Positions 35,344-45,186 of a stretch of DNA of 64,000 nt are shown piece after piece. The DNA comes from Calliopum simillimum (lineage: Eukaryota > Arthropoda > Insecta > Diptera > Lauxaniidae). Where the stretch lies: NCBI GenBank assembly GCA_951812925.1, contig OX638368.1, positions 66,550,569-66,614,568 of the forward strand, written 5' to 3'. Both the position numbers and the translations under genes were made by a program. Numbering within the stretch: position 1 is the first letter of the stretch; each line of letters opens with the position of its first letter. The notes under the pieces were generated by a model. That model was not told the DNA's origin and searched no databases. It was given only the letters and a program-made list of their open reading frames with translations.

Positions 35344-35746
35344 CAAGGGTGTCAGCGTAGAACAAAAGTGAGCCAATTTTGGCTCGCCTACAACAAAAAG
35401 ATGATTTCAATATTTTGCAAATTTCGCAGAAGTACAACAATCACAGAAATAATTTTTGTTGTAATTTTTTGAACTCGTCAAAATTTTGCGGAATTAAAAC
35501 ATTTATGAGAAATTGTTTTTGTTGTTTAGCATAAAAAAACAACAAACAATTTTTCGTGTGTGTTGTAGTTCTCAGATTTTTTAAAAATTATTGAAATAGT
35601 GTTGTTGTTGTAAAGGAGCCACCAAAATAACAACAAAAAATATTTTTCGTGATTGTTGTCCTTGGGGGAATTTGAAGTTGCTGTAAAAACGAAAATTTTT
35701 CGCTGACTGCGCTTGGCTCAGTCATTTTAAAACGCTGACACCCTTG
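35344..35746. mobile_element. MITE with CAAGGGTGTCAGCG ends
   Basis: CAAGGGTGTCAGCGT at the left mirrors ACGCTGACACCCTTG at the right, and the inverted text includes GAGCCAA/TTGGCTC. ATAT lies next to both ends and could be a target duplication or part of the TIR. It is rich in TTGTTGT and ACAACAA inside. No coding sequence. Confidence 0.7.
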
Positions 35747-35749
35747 ATA

Positions 35750-36400
35750 TTTATAGTATTGTTCCATAAAAACAGTTTTCCTACGATTTTTTCTATTTTA
35801 TGGAATAACTCTTAAGCAATTCCCTATAAGCAGGTGGTTTGGTTTTTTTGGTACAGCTCACCGTTCGAATTTGTATGAAAACTCATAAGCCGCATGTACA
35901 ATATATGCTACTAACTTTGCCAGTTTCCTAATTTAGATATCTCCTCAGCTAAAACTCGAACGAAAACAATATTGATAGGAAATTATATAAGCTCCAATAT
36001 AAGCTACCAATAGTTTTCTTCTAAAGTAACCGATAGCGAGATATTTGCAAAAAACTGATTTGAGGCCCCAATTTTTTCCATTTTCAATAGTGAAAAATTT
36101 TCATAGCCATTAAAACAGTTTTAAATGCGCATTGTTCAAACAAAATTTGTGAAAACATCGAATAAAAACATCGACGCTAAAAATCCATTTAGCAAAAAAA
36201 TCGAACTCTAAACCTCCATGTTGAAAACAGACGATATCGCAGCTCTATTTTGCACACACAAGAAATTTTTTTCTTCTTTTTCTTTCTATTTTTACCTCGT
36301 CGCCAATGTAGCAGATTGATAAAAACACGTCTGTTCTGTTTGTTTGCCACTTCAAAAGTTAAATTTATTTTTTATTTATTTTCTCTTAACAACTTCACTC
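35750..36400. other. No gene seen
   Basis: AT-rich sequence with only chance frames. It contains the wording AACCGATAGCGAGATATTTGC common to old non-coding repeats in this window, and no clear ends. Confidence 0.4.
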
Positions 36401-36528
36401 TGACTCTTGCCACATAGAGCAATAGTATCAATACTACAATATCCAAACAAATATTGTCGCTCTGGCAGCACAAGTTCTGCACATATTTTAACACAGTTGG
36501 CTTTGTTCTATGACAGTGGGATCGCTTC

Positions 36529-36660
36529 TATGTGTGAACTCACACGAAGGGCACGGGCACGTCACATTTATAGGCAAGCGGAGGAAAATGAAAGCACCAC
36601 TTCCCTCCTCTTACCAAGAAATTTGACGTGCCAGTGCACTTTGTGTGAGTTCGCACTATA
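36529..36660. mobile_element. Short palindromic MITE inside the MADF pseudogene
   Basis: TATGTGTGAACTCACACGAA at the left mirrors the right end, which reads on the other strand TATAGTGCGAACTCACACAA. GGGCACGTCACATTT and AAATTTGACGTGCC are also paired. The 130-bp palindrome lies within the third MADF exon. Confidence 0.6.
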
Positions 36661-37091
36661 TCGTTTAAATACTTTCGTTCAGAAACAGAAGCCGTTAACG
36701 AACGTATGGCATCAGAAGCTTCGCTCAAAGCATCGTCAGTCGGTAGCCGTCTCTTTTGCGGGCTTGGCGTTGAAGCTTTCGGTAGTTCTGAGACAGCTGG
36801 GTAATTGAGGGATGAGTCCACTGAAATGTCTGTATTGTTTTGAACATCAACATCAAAAGTTCCTCTGAATACGCAAAAAAGTTTATTATTATTATAAGGC
36901 TAATTAAATATTATATTGCATGGGTTTCATACCTTATCAATATTGCTCATTGACTTCCGCTGTTTGATGAGTTGCTTCAAAAACCCAATTTTGATAACCA
37001 ATAAAGATTGAGTTCATAAATGTCAGCTGTATCAGAACCACTTTTCTTCGAGTTTTTAATCATAGTTCATGATTGCATTGACTTCTGAAAA

Positions 37092-37470
37092 TTATTCTTT
37101 GTTATAATGGATTAATTTGTGGAGTTCTCTTACGGCTTGGTGTATATTGCCTGGTTCATTAAGAGTTCGGACATTCCAAGAGCCGATGCGTGTTCGAATT
37201 TTCATCGAAAGGATTTTAGAATTTTGACAAACCGTATTGGTTCCAGTTATAGGAGAATCATTCCTAACTATGCATGTTTCTTGCACCTCCAAATCCGATG
37301 TGCATGCTGCCGAGGCAGGTGGATTAACCACACTCTGGTGGGTACCACTTGGAGAGTTGTTTTCCATCGTTTTTTGATCCATGCTTCATTAGCATAATCT
37401 TCTCTTGGCCCTATGCTCCTCCTAGGAGTTAAAGGAGAATACATACATACATATTGAATTAATATTGAAA
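37092..37470 (-). mobile_element. LINE fragment with start of endonuclease (RTE/CR1-like)
   Basis: On the minus strand: a 5' leader (CTCCTAGGAGGAGCATAGGG), then IRTRIGSWNVRTLNEPGNI, where GSWNVRTL is the first conserved block of the endonuclease in RTE- and CR1-like elements. Everything after this block is missing. It lies in an intron of the MADF pseudogene. Confidence 0.6.
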
Positions 37471-37740
37471 TTAACATTTGTACCCCAAATTTGTCAGTTT
37501 TATTTTTAGGTCTTCCATAGCTATCCCACCTGCCATTCCACTAGAAATTTTGGACAGTACATCAATAAGTGCGTGTTTGTTGTTGTACAATACATTTTTA
37601 GGATCGTGCAGGTTCGGATACTGCTCCCACAACTCAATTAATTGTAGCCTAAACTCCTCCGTGAACAATAGCGCGACTGTTGGATAATGCGGCTTTTTGC
37701 TGTCCAAGCTGCTTTACACACAAAAAGAAGTCGCCAAGGC

Positions 37741-38463
37741 ACAAATTAAAAATTGATTTTCGCGTTATTTTTTACTGCAAGTGCGCACACAACATATTTT
37801 GAACATTATTTCAATTATTTTTAATGATTTGAACTTAATTACCTTGTTTTTAACAAAATTTTTCAACACTTCACATAAGTGAACTTCTTTTCATTTCGCA
37901 TGATTTTTTTTAACACAAACAGCTGATTTTTCCTATGACTCCTCTTTTAAAGTACAAACAAATCTAATGTCAAAATAGGCATATGCTTACTCATATGTCA
38001 ACTCATTTGTGTAATATGAACACATGCTGATTCATCAAGCTGCGTAGTGGGATTTCATCTCTGGCCGTGCCAGAGTATTTCGCGTGTTTTTTTTTTCCTT
38101 TGTTCCCTCTTGTAATTTTTTTTTTTTTCAAAAACGTTAATGAATGCTTAGTGCAGTATTGTTTTATGTAAATTATGTTTTTGTAAATTTTTTAAATTTC
38201 TTTTTTAAAACCACATGGATTAAATGTGCATATGTACGTTTATACAGTTTGAGAATTATACCGTTCGATCATATAGTCACGCGAGATTACAGTGGTAAAA
38301 TAAATTGGACATTTTTACAATTCGTGGTTAAATACAATACATTTTTTTTTTTCTTAATTTAAAAATCACGCGAGATTATAGTAAATTTTCTGTATAAGAA
38401 AAAAACAAAAAAGGAATTTTAACCGTTCGCGGTTAAATACAAAAAAATACTTTTTAATTAAAA
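37741..38463. other. AT-rich stretch with a short duplication, no gene
   Basis: CACGCGAGATTA occurs at 38278 and 38367, each followed about 35-65 bp later by TTCG.GGTTAAATACAA, so a ~90-120-bp duplication is present. No gene recognised. Confidence 0.45.
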
Positions 38464-38959
38464 CTAGTAAGGGTGCAACTTTTGGCCTGGCCAAAAAATA
38501 AATACCCTACATTGCAGTACTTTGAAAATATTGCTTATATGGGAGGTGCCATGCCCTCTTGTTCGAGTTCACATAGTTTTTGCTCAGAGTTTGCATTTAT
38601 AGTCCTTAGTGTCTGAGTGAAATTTGGTTGGATTATCTCAAAAAACCATTCAAGTATAGCGTTTTGAAGTTTTTGCTTATATAGGAGGTGCCACGCCCTC
38701 TTGTCCGAGTTCGTCTAGTTTTAGCTTAGAGCTTGCATTTATAATTCTAAGTGTCTGAGTCAAATTTGGTTTCTTTATCTCAAAAAATGCTATCAGTATA
38801 GCGTTTTGAAGCTTTTGCTTATATGGGTATTGCCACGCCCTCTTGTCAAATTTACCCAGTTTTTCCTCAGAGCTTTCGTTTATAATTCGTAGTATTTATG
38901 TTTATTTTGGCTGCATTGTTGTGAAAAATGCTCCTAAAGTTGCATTTTGAATATATTTA

Positions 38960-41638
38960 GAGTAATTTAGGGTAATGTGGACTATGCGGGTAATGTGGTG
39001 CACCCTTTTATTTCTCATATTAAAGACTGCACAACAATTCTGGTTATTTGTGCACAATAAAAACGAAAAAAATATTCTTTACGCTCTTTGGCTTTTCTAT
39101 AATGCTAATTATTCGTGTGAAATTCTTAGCACATGCTGCGAGGTCAAGTTGACTTATTTGTAGTACTTGGTGAATAACTAAGTTACTTCCTCAGAACTCA
39201 GTTTTCTAAAATTCAAATAACTCTAATGCAATTGTGGATCTATTATTCAACGAAAAAATGCATGAGCAAGTCTGATTTTACATTTCTTTTATATAATCAA
39301 TGATTATTTCAAAAACGTGATGTATTCGGGTAATGTATTTGAGTAATGTGGAGTACTATTTTACGTATGATTCGATAACCCTTCTTACTTATTCACATGT
39401 TAGTATGAATTTGGTTTATCTTACCAGAAAATATTATTTGATAAGAATATAAAGCTATTTCCATTCTTAGCTACCAACAATGAAAATACATTGATGGTTG
39501 GAGCTTACTGTTCAGTGTTTTTGAGTAAAACAACAATAAAAACACAAAAAACAAGGCAAAAATACACATAAATAAAAAAAGCAAAAAAATGTATCGGAAG
39601 GCTGGTTTGCGTTACTAGTTTCGGGACCCACCACAGGTCAAAATTGACTATAATAAGTCAATTCCTCATCAGACGCTTTGCCGACGTCTTATAGAATTCT
39701 GCAAGCATACTTTATTTAACTTTTAGCATAGATTAAACGAGAATCACAGCTACAAGAAAAACACAGCACATGCAAAAATTCCAATTTCTTTGTTTTTTCC
39801 CTTTATATGCATTGCCCTGCCGTTGTGAGTCATCGATATTATACTATTTTTGCATAGCGCTTCGTTTGCAAGGTTTTTTGCCGAGACAAAACGAAGTAGC
39901 AAGCGCATTCGTATCTGTATCAGTTGGCTCTCTGAGATTTTCTAATTTTTTGTTTTTTGGAACAGATGATGATTAACATTCTTAGCTACCAACAATGAAA
40001 ATACATTGATGGTTGGAGCTTACTGTTCAGTGTTTTTGAGTAAAACAACAATAAAAACACAAAAAACAAGGCAAAAATACACATAAATAAAAAAAGCAAA
40101 AAAATGTATCGGAAGGCTGGTTTGCGTTACTAGTTTCGGGACCCACCACAGGTCAAAATTGACTATAATAAGTCAATTCCTCATCAGACGCTTTGCCGAC
40201 GTCTTATAGAATTCTGCAAGCATACTTTATTTAACTTTTAGCATAGATTACACGAGAATCACAGCTACAAGAAAAACACAGCACATGCAAAAATTCCAAT
40301 TTCTTTGTTTTTTCCCTTTATATGCATTGCCCTGCCGTTGTGAGTCATCGATATTATACTATTTTTGCATAGCGCTTCGTTTGCAAGGTTTTTTGCCGAG
40401 ACAAAACGAAGTAGCAAGCGCATTCGTATCTGTATCAGTTGGCTCTCTGAGATTTTCTAATTTTTTGTTTTTTGGAACAGATGATGATTAACATTCTTAG
40501 CTACCAACAATGAAAATACATTGATGGTTGGAGCTTACTGTTCAGTGTTTTTGAGTAAAACAACAATAAAAACACAAAAAACAAGGCAAAAATACACATA
40601 AATAAAAAAAGCAAAAAAATGTATCGGAAGGCTGGTTTGCGTTACTAGTTTCGGGACCCACCACAGGTCAAAATTGACTATAATAAGTCAATTCCTCATC
40701 AGACGCTTTGCCGACGTCTTATAGAATTCTGCAAGCATACTTTATTTAACTTTTAGCATAGATTAAACGAGAATCACAGCTACAAGAAAAACACAGCACA
40801 TGCAAAAATTCCAATTTCTTTGTTTTTTCCCTTTATATGCATTGCCCTGCCGTTGTGAGTCATCGATATTATACTATTTTTGCATAGCGCTTCGTTTGCA
40901 AGGTTTTTTGCCGAGACAAAACGAAGTAGCAAGCGCATTCGTATGTGTATCAGTTGGCTCTCTGAGATTTTCTAATTTTTTGTTTTTTGGAACAGATGAT
41001 GATTAACATTCTTAGCTACCAACAATGAAAATACATTGATGGTTGGAGCTTACTGTTCAGTGTTTTTGAGTAAAACAACAATAAAAACACAAAAAACAAG
41101 GCAAAAATACACATAAATAAAAAAAGCAAAAAAATGTATCGGAAGGCTGGTTTGCGTTACTAGTTTCGGGACCCACCACAGGTCAAAATTGACTATAATA
41201 AGTCAATTCCTCATCAGACGCTTTGCCGACGTCTTATAGAATTCTGAAAGCATACTTTATTTAACTTTTAGCATAGATTAAACGAGAATCACAGCTACAA
41301 GAAAAACACAGCACATGCAAAAATTCCAATTTCTTTGTTTTTTCCCTTTATAAAGCTATTTCATAGCAAATATAATCTTAAAAATTACTACTCGACTTTT
41401 AGTCAACAAAATTTGCAAATAACGGTACTTCTTTAGGAAATGGGCAGGGTGAGCCACATTACCCGACACTTTTCTTTTTCAGCTATTTTTAGGTACTTTC
41501 AATTTAAATGGCCTCACGCTTGATAGTAAAAACAATAGAATAACTAATACAAATAAATTGACCAAGCTTACCTACTACCATTACTTTGGTAGAAATTGGT
41601 AAAAAAGAAAAAGGTAACCACATTACCCTAAATTACTC
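38960..41638. mobile_element. TA-flanked element E1 carrying a 515-bp tandem array
   Basis: Ends GAGTAATTTAGGGTAATGTG and their mirror CACATTACCCTAAATTACTC, with TA on both sides (38958-38959, 41639-41640). It is inserted in Helentron H1, whose sequence resumes exactly (compare the uninterrupted copy at 59130-59165). The ends resemble those of E2 and E3 (GAGTAGAACGGGGTAATGTC). A partial copy (its first 480 bp) lies reversed at 59511-59978. No transposase was found. Confidence 0.82.
39462..41352 (+). repeat. Tandem array, 515-bp unit, 3.7 copies, nearly identical
   Basis: Units start with CATTCTTAGCTACCAACAAT at 39462, 39977, 40492 and 41007; the last breaks off at CCCTTTATA. Only single-base differences were seen: TAGATTACACG in unit 2 against TAGATTAAACG; GTATGTGTATC in unit 3 against GTATCTGTATC; TTCTGAAAGC in unit 4 against TTCTGCAAGC. 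A 68-residue frame recurs in units 1-3 (from 39770, 40285, 40800) but shows no domain. ATAAAGCTATTTC stands on both sides of the array. Confidence 0.95.
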
Positions 41639-41908
41639 TATTGTATGGGCGGTAGGCGTGTCCGTAGACCGATTTTGCTCATTTTCAATCCCACGAGTTA
41701 ACATTGACGACGGAGGCAGCATACCAAATTTCATTGAATTATCTTGCTCAGTTTTCCCATAAAATGTATTTCCACACACAGCGAGCCACCAGCCAGCCAG
41801 ACAGACGGACATAGCTTTATTGACTCAGGAGGTGACGCTGATCAAGAATATATACACTTCTCTATGTCTGCCACGCCTCCTTCTCTGCGTTACAAACGTA
41901 AGGAGAAA

Positions 41909-44465
41909 CACGCCTGTCCTGTGGGTGATTTGAATAAAATTTTCGAGTACCCCATTTTTTTTTACGGAATTCTGTTAAACATCGTATTTTGACATTTTTT
42001 CAACAAAAAATTTCAAAATCCTTAGAGCACTTCGGAAATGATCGGCTGACGAACGATTTTCTTGTTGCTTTAGCCGAAGCACAGAATTATAATTCTGAAA
42101 AATAGTTCCAAATGAATTTTTTTTTTTTGCGGAATTGTATTCACTAATGCATAAAAAATAACGTCTGAAAATTAAATTGCAAAATCGTATGCCCAAAAAA
42201 AGTTATTCAAGGTGAAAAATAATTTTTTTTAAATTATTTCGCTTGCGGCTACAATTACGAAAAAAATAGTGGTCGACAGTTATTTGCTGAGTCAACAGTT
42301 GTTTAGCTTCAATGATTTGCTACGAAAAACCCTTCAAAATTTTTTCCCATTACTCATGTTTCAGGAAGTATGTCAATTTAAAAAGTTTTAAAACTTCGCG
42401 ATATTTATATGTTGTACATTTTAAATTGAGATAACTCTCGAACCACTAATTGCACAAAAAAAATTATATTTCCTACAAGCTACTCTCAGCTGTTTTCGCT
42501 CGATAAAAAGTAATGGGATCTATTTTATTAACATTTTCATGATCTACTTATAATATTTGATACATATACACGAAATAATTATCGTTAAATTGTTTTCCTT
42601 GAAAAAAAAAAAAAAAAAATGGCGAATTTTGTGTTTTGAATAAAAAATTTCTTTGAAAGAAGTATGATGAATTTTGGTCTAGTTTTTATGAATTTTTTAT
42701 TAGATTTAAAGACGTGAATGTTCGAAATTTTAACGTTTTTTTTATTTTTTTGAGTAAAAAAATTGAACGATAATTATTTCGTATATAGAGTAGAACGGGG
42801 TAATGTCGTGCAGGGGGTAATGTCGTGCACTGGCTGTTTTAGCCCAAAGAATTGAATGATTTACCAACTGTTCGTAAGGTAGGGACCTGCTGACCTACTG
42901 AGCTTATGCATATAATACTAGCAATTTTCACCAGTTCATCTCTACAGAGTAACCTTTTTTACAAAACGCACGCTTTCGGGACGATAAAAGTGTTTTTTTA
43001 TCGGGTCAGAAAAATAATGTTCCTTCCGGGAAAATATACCAGGTAAGTGTTTTCTGAAACGAAATATCCTGGCAAAGAAAAGAAGTATTTGGTTTTCGAA
43101 AAAAATTTTGGACTTCACCGAGTTATCGAAGTTGACCTTTAAAACGACCATTGGGGTAATGTCGTGCACATTCACCTACACAAGCACAATTTCTCGCTAC
43201 ACAAATGTTGTTACACATGGATGTAACCAATGAAATTATCTTTCGATCGGATGCTTACTCGTTGCATTCGCTTGAGATGTACGGCCTTACGAGCATGTCA
43301 AAGTTGAGTGCACGACATTGCCCCGTTCTACTCTACACAACATATTATGTACTTCACACTTGTATAATAATGAATAAATACATGATAATGCTAAATCTCC
43401 TCTAATAGAACCACTACCTATCATTTCTCACACATTTTGGTACCTTTACTATACTCGGAAAACAATGCACGACATTACCCCACAAATTTTGAGGGGGTAA
43501 TTTCGTACACATTTTTTTTTTCTTCACTTACACAAACACAATTTCTCGCTACACAAATGTTGTTACACATGGATGTAACCAACGAAATTATCTTTCGATT
43601 GGATGCTTACTCGTCGCATTCCCTTGAGATGTACGGCTTTACGAGCATGCCAAAGTTGAGTGCACGACATTGCCCCGTTCTACTCTATGTATCAAATATT
43701 ATTAGTAGATCATGAAATTGTTAATAAAATAGATCCCGTTACTTTTTATCGAGTGAAAACAGCTCCAGAGATTTCCTTAAAAACTAGTTTTTCAAAATTT
43801 GAACAGTTTGTGAAAAATATCTCCTAAACCATAGCACCTACGAAAAAAAGAGCTGAGAGTGGTTTGTAGGAAATATAATTTTCTACAAACAAGTATATAA
43901 TTATTTTTTTGTGCAATTAGTGGTTCGAGAGTTATCTCAATTTAAAAAGTACAACATATAAATATCGCGGAGTTTTAAAACTTTTTAAATTGTCATACTT
44001 CCTAAAACATTAGTAATGGGAAAACATTTTTAAGTGTTTTCGTAGTAAATCATTGAAGCTAAACAACTGTTGACTCAGCAAGTAACTGTCGACCACTATT
44101 TTTTCGTAATTGTAGCCGTAAGCGAAATAATTGAAAAAAAATTATTTTAGCAACTTTTGACCTTTAATTACCTTTTTTTTCCGCATACGATTTTGCAATT
44201 TACTTTTCACATTTTATTTTTTATGCATTAGTGAATACAATTCCGCAAAAAAAAGAATTCATTTGGAACTATTTTTCAGAATTATAATTCTGTGCTTCGG
44301 CTAAAGCAACATGGAAATCGTTCGTCAACCGATCATTTCCGAAGTGCTCTAAGGATTTTGAAATTTTTTATTGAAAACGTGTTGAAATACGATGTTTAAC
44401 AGAATTCCGTAAAAAAAAAATGGGGTACTCGAAAATTTTATTCAATCACCCACAGGACAGGCGTG
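41909..44465. mobile_element. Foldback element F3 with ~800-bp arms
   Basis: CACGCCTGTCCTGTGGGTG at the left mirrors CACCCACAGGACAGGCGTG at the right, and the arms pair over about 800 bp (TTGAATAAAATTTTCGAGTA; TTTAGCCGAAGCACAGAATT; GTTCGAGAGTTATCTCAA). GAAA flanks both ends (41905-41908, 44466-44469), a possible 4-bp target duplication. It sits inside Helentron H1. Its loop holds element E2. Another copy is at 47565-48540. No coding capacity. Confidence 0.82.
42788..43685. mobile_element. TA-flanked element E2 (GGGGTAATGTCGTGCA family)
   Basis: Ends GAGTAGAACGGGGTAATGTC and mirror, with TA at 42786-42787 and 43686-43687. The box GGGGTAATGTCGTGCA occurs twice in tandem at the left end and again inside (about 43153, and reversed at 43310 and 43665). 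A 230-bp segment (TGTTGTTACACATGGATGTA onward) is duplicated at 43206 and 43560. It lies in the loop of foldback F3. Closely related to E3 (55484-56427). No transposase. Confidence 0.82.
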
Positions 44466-44499
44466 GAAAGTGAATGTACCCTGGGTGTAGGGTATAAAA

Positions 44500-44742
44500 A
44501 TTAGAACATCAGTCTCCCGCGCAGGGTTTGGTGTCGGCCTCCGGGTACGTACTGGTGGATTACGCTAAGGACTATAAAAAGGACCTCGAGTTCGTGATAG
44601 TCCTTCCCGTACCTGTACTGTTTGTAATATTCAGTACATAAGAAGAGGAAGTAATATGAACATGTTCACACTATGAAAGTTGTCAAATTTGACAAGTAAT
44701 ATAACTTTTTATATGACTTCTCAAATAGTCTGAAGGGGCTTT

Positions 44743-44777
<35 letters not shown>

Positions 44778-44960
44778 TAAAAGTTTAATATAATAAGTTA
44801 GTTTTGGGGAAATGCTGAGTTTAGGATAGAAATTTGGCATAACTTCGATTTCCGTGGCCGCTTTTCTTTCAGGTCGATTAACAAAAAAACATCGTCAAAT
44901 CGAGAGGCCACGGAAAAATCGCCATTTTTTTTTTAGAGCAAATGGTGCTATTTAAATACA
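44500..44960. other. Spacer: short unique stretch and poly-T run
   Basis: 44500-44640 is less AT-rich (GTGTCGGCCTCCGGGTACG; CTATAAAAAGGACCTCGAG contains a TATA-like box). A run of about 30 T lies at 44746-44776. CGTGGCCG/CGGCCACG mirror text occurs at 44851 and 44907. I cannot assign a family. Confidence 0.35.
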
Positions 44961-45186
44961 TAAATAAAAATTGTGTGAAAAAAAAGTGTTGCTCGGATCT
45001 GGTTTCGAAGATATAGCCATCGGAGATTGCGGATATAGCTTTTTTAAAAATCTTTATAAGTTAAAAACGGCTGCGTTGATTTCTAAAATATGGGTATCAT
45101 ATGAAATGTAATTTAATAAACTACAATATCAATTCAAAAATTTTTGAAATCTGGCTCGTAGTTTTCGACAGTTTTATTTACATATT
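44961..45186 (+). repeat. Repeat shared with 26240-26465
   Basis: GCTCGGATCTGGTTTCGAAG, ATATAGCCATCGGA, GCGGATATAGCTTTTTTAAA and AAAAACGGCTGCGTTGATTT follow in the same order as at 26240-26465, with scattered changes. Non-coding. Confidence 0.65.

Larger units (their letters stand above)
36410..37740 (-). pseudogene. MADF-domain (MADF/BESS-like) gene, decayed
   Basis: Exon at about 37726-37484: FRLQLIELWEQYPNLHDPKN, then LKIKLTNLG, the first two helices of a MADF DNA-binding domain, preceded by an AAAGCAG acceptor. A second exon-like block (37085-36940) gives KKSGSDTADIYELNLYW and, after a one-base slip and a TGA, FLKQLIKQRKSMSNIDK, which is the end of MADF. A third block starts after an ATTCAG acceptor at 36864: DISVDSSLNYPAVSELPKAS, QKRRLPTDDALSEASDAI and TASVSERKYLNDI, a usual low-complexity middle region. 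A MITE at 36529-36660 cuts it, and a stop follows. A BESS motif is not clear. MADF/BESS proteins are small chromatin-binding factors (family knowledge). Confidence 0.65.
38464..44497 (-). mobile_element. Helentron/DINE-like element H1, interrupted by two insertions
   Basis: Read on the minus strand it starts at 44497 with TATACCCTACACCCAGGG, a short terminal hairpin, and ends at 38464 with a TTTGGCCAGGCCAAA-type hairpin about 12 bp before CTAG then T. Hairpin plus CTAG-T is the Helitron-class 3' signature, and TATACCC...GGGTATA is the known 5' hairpin of fly Helentron-derived elements. Tandem ~130-bp units with GGTGCCACGCCCTCTTGTC fill the 3' half. A CCAGCCAGCCAGACAGACGG stretch marks the microsatellite. 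The pieces are 38464-38959, 41639-41908 and 44466-44497; the rest is inserted DNA. Confidence 0.8.

Noticed and set aside
36407..36808. 133-residue plus-strand frame
   Set aside because: It is antisense to the MADF pseudogene and runs across a MITE; no homology.
39770..41006. 68-residue frame repeated three times
   Set aside because: Its conservation follows from the identity of the 515-bp units; there is no start context, domain or codon bias.
44500..44650. Possible promoter or LTR edge with CTATAAAAAG
   Set aside because: There is one TATA-like box but no LTR ends, polyadenylation signal or primer site nearby.
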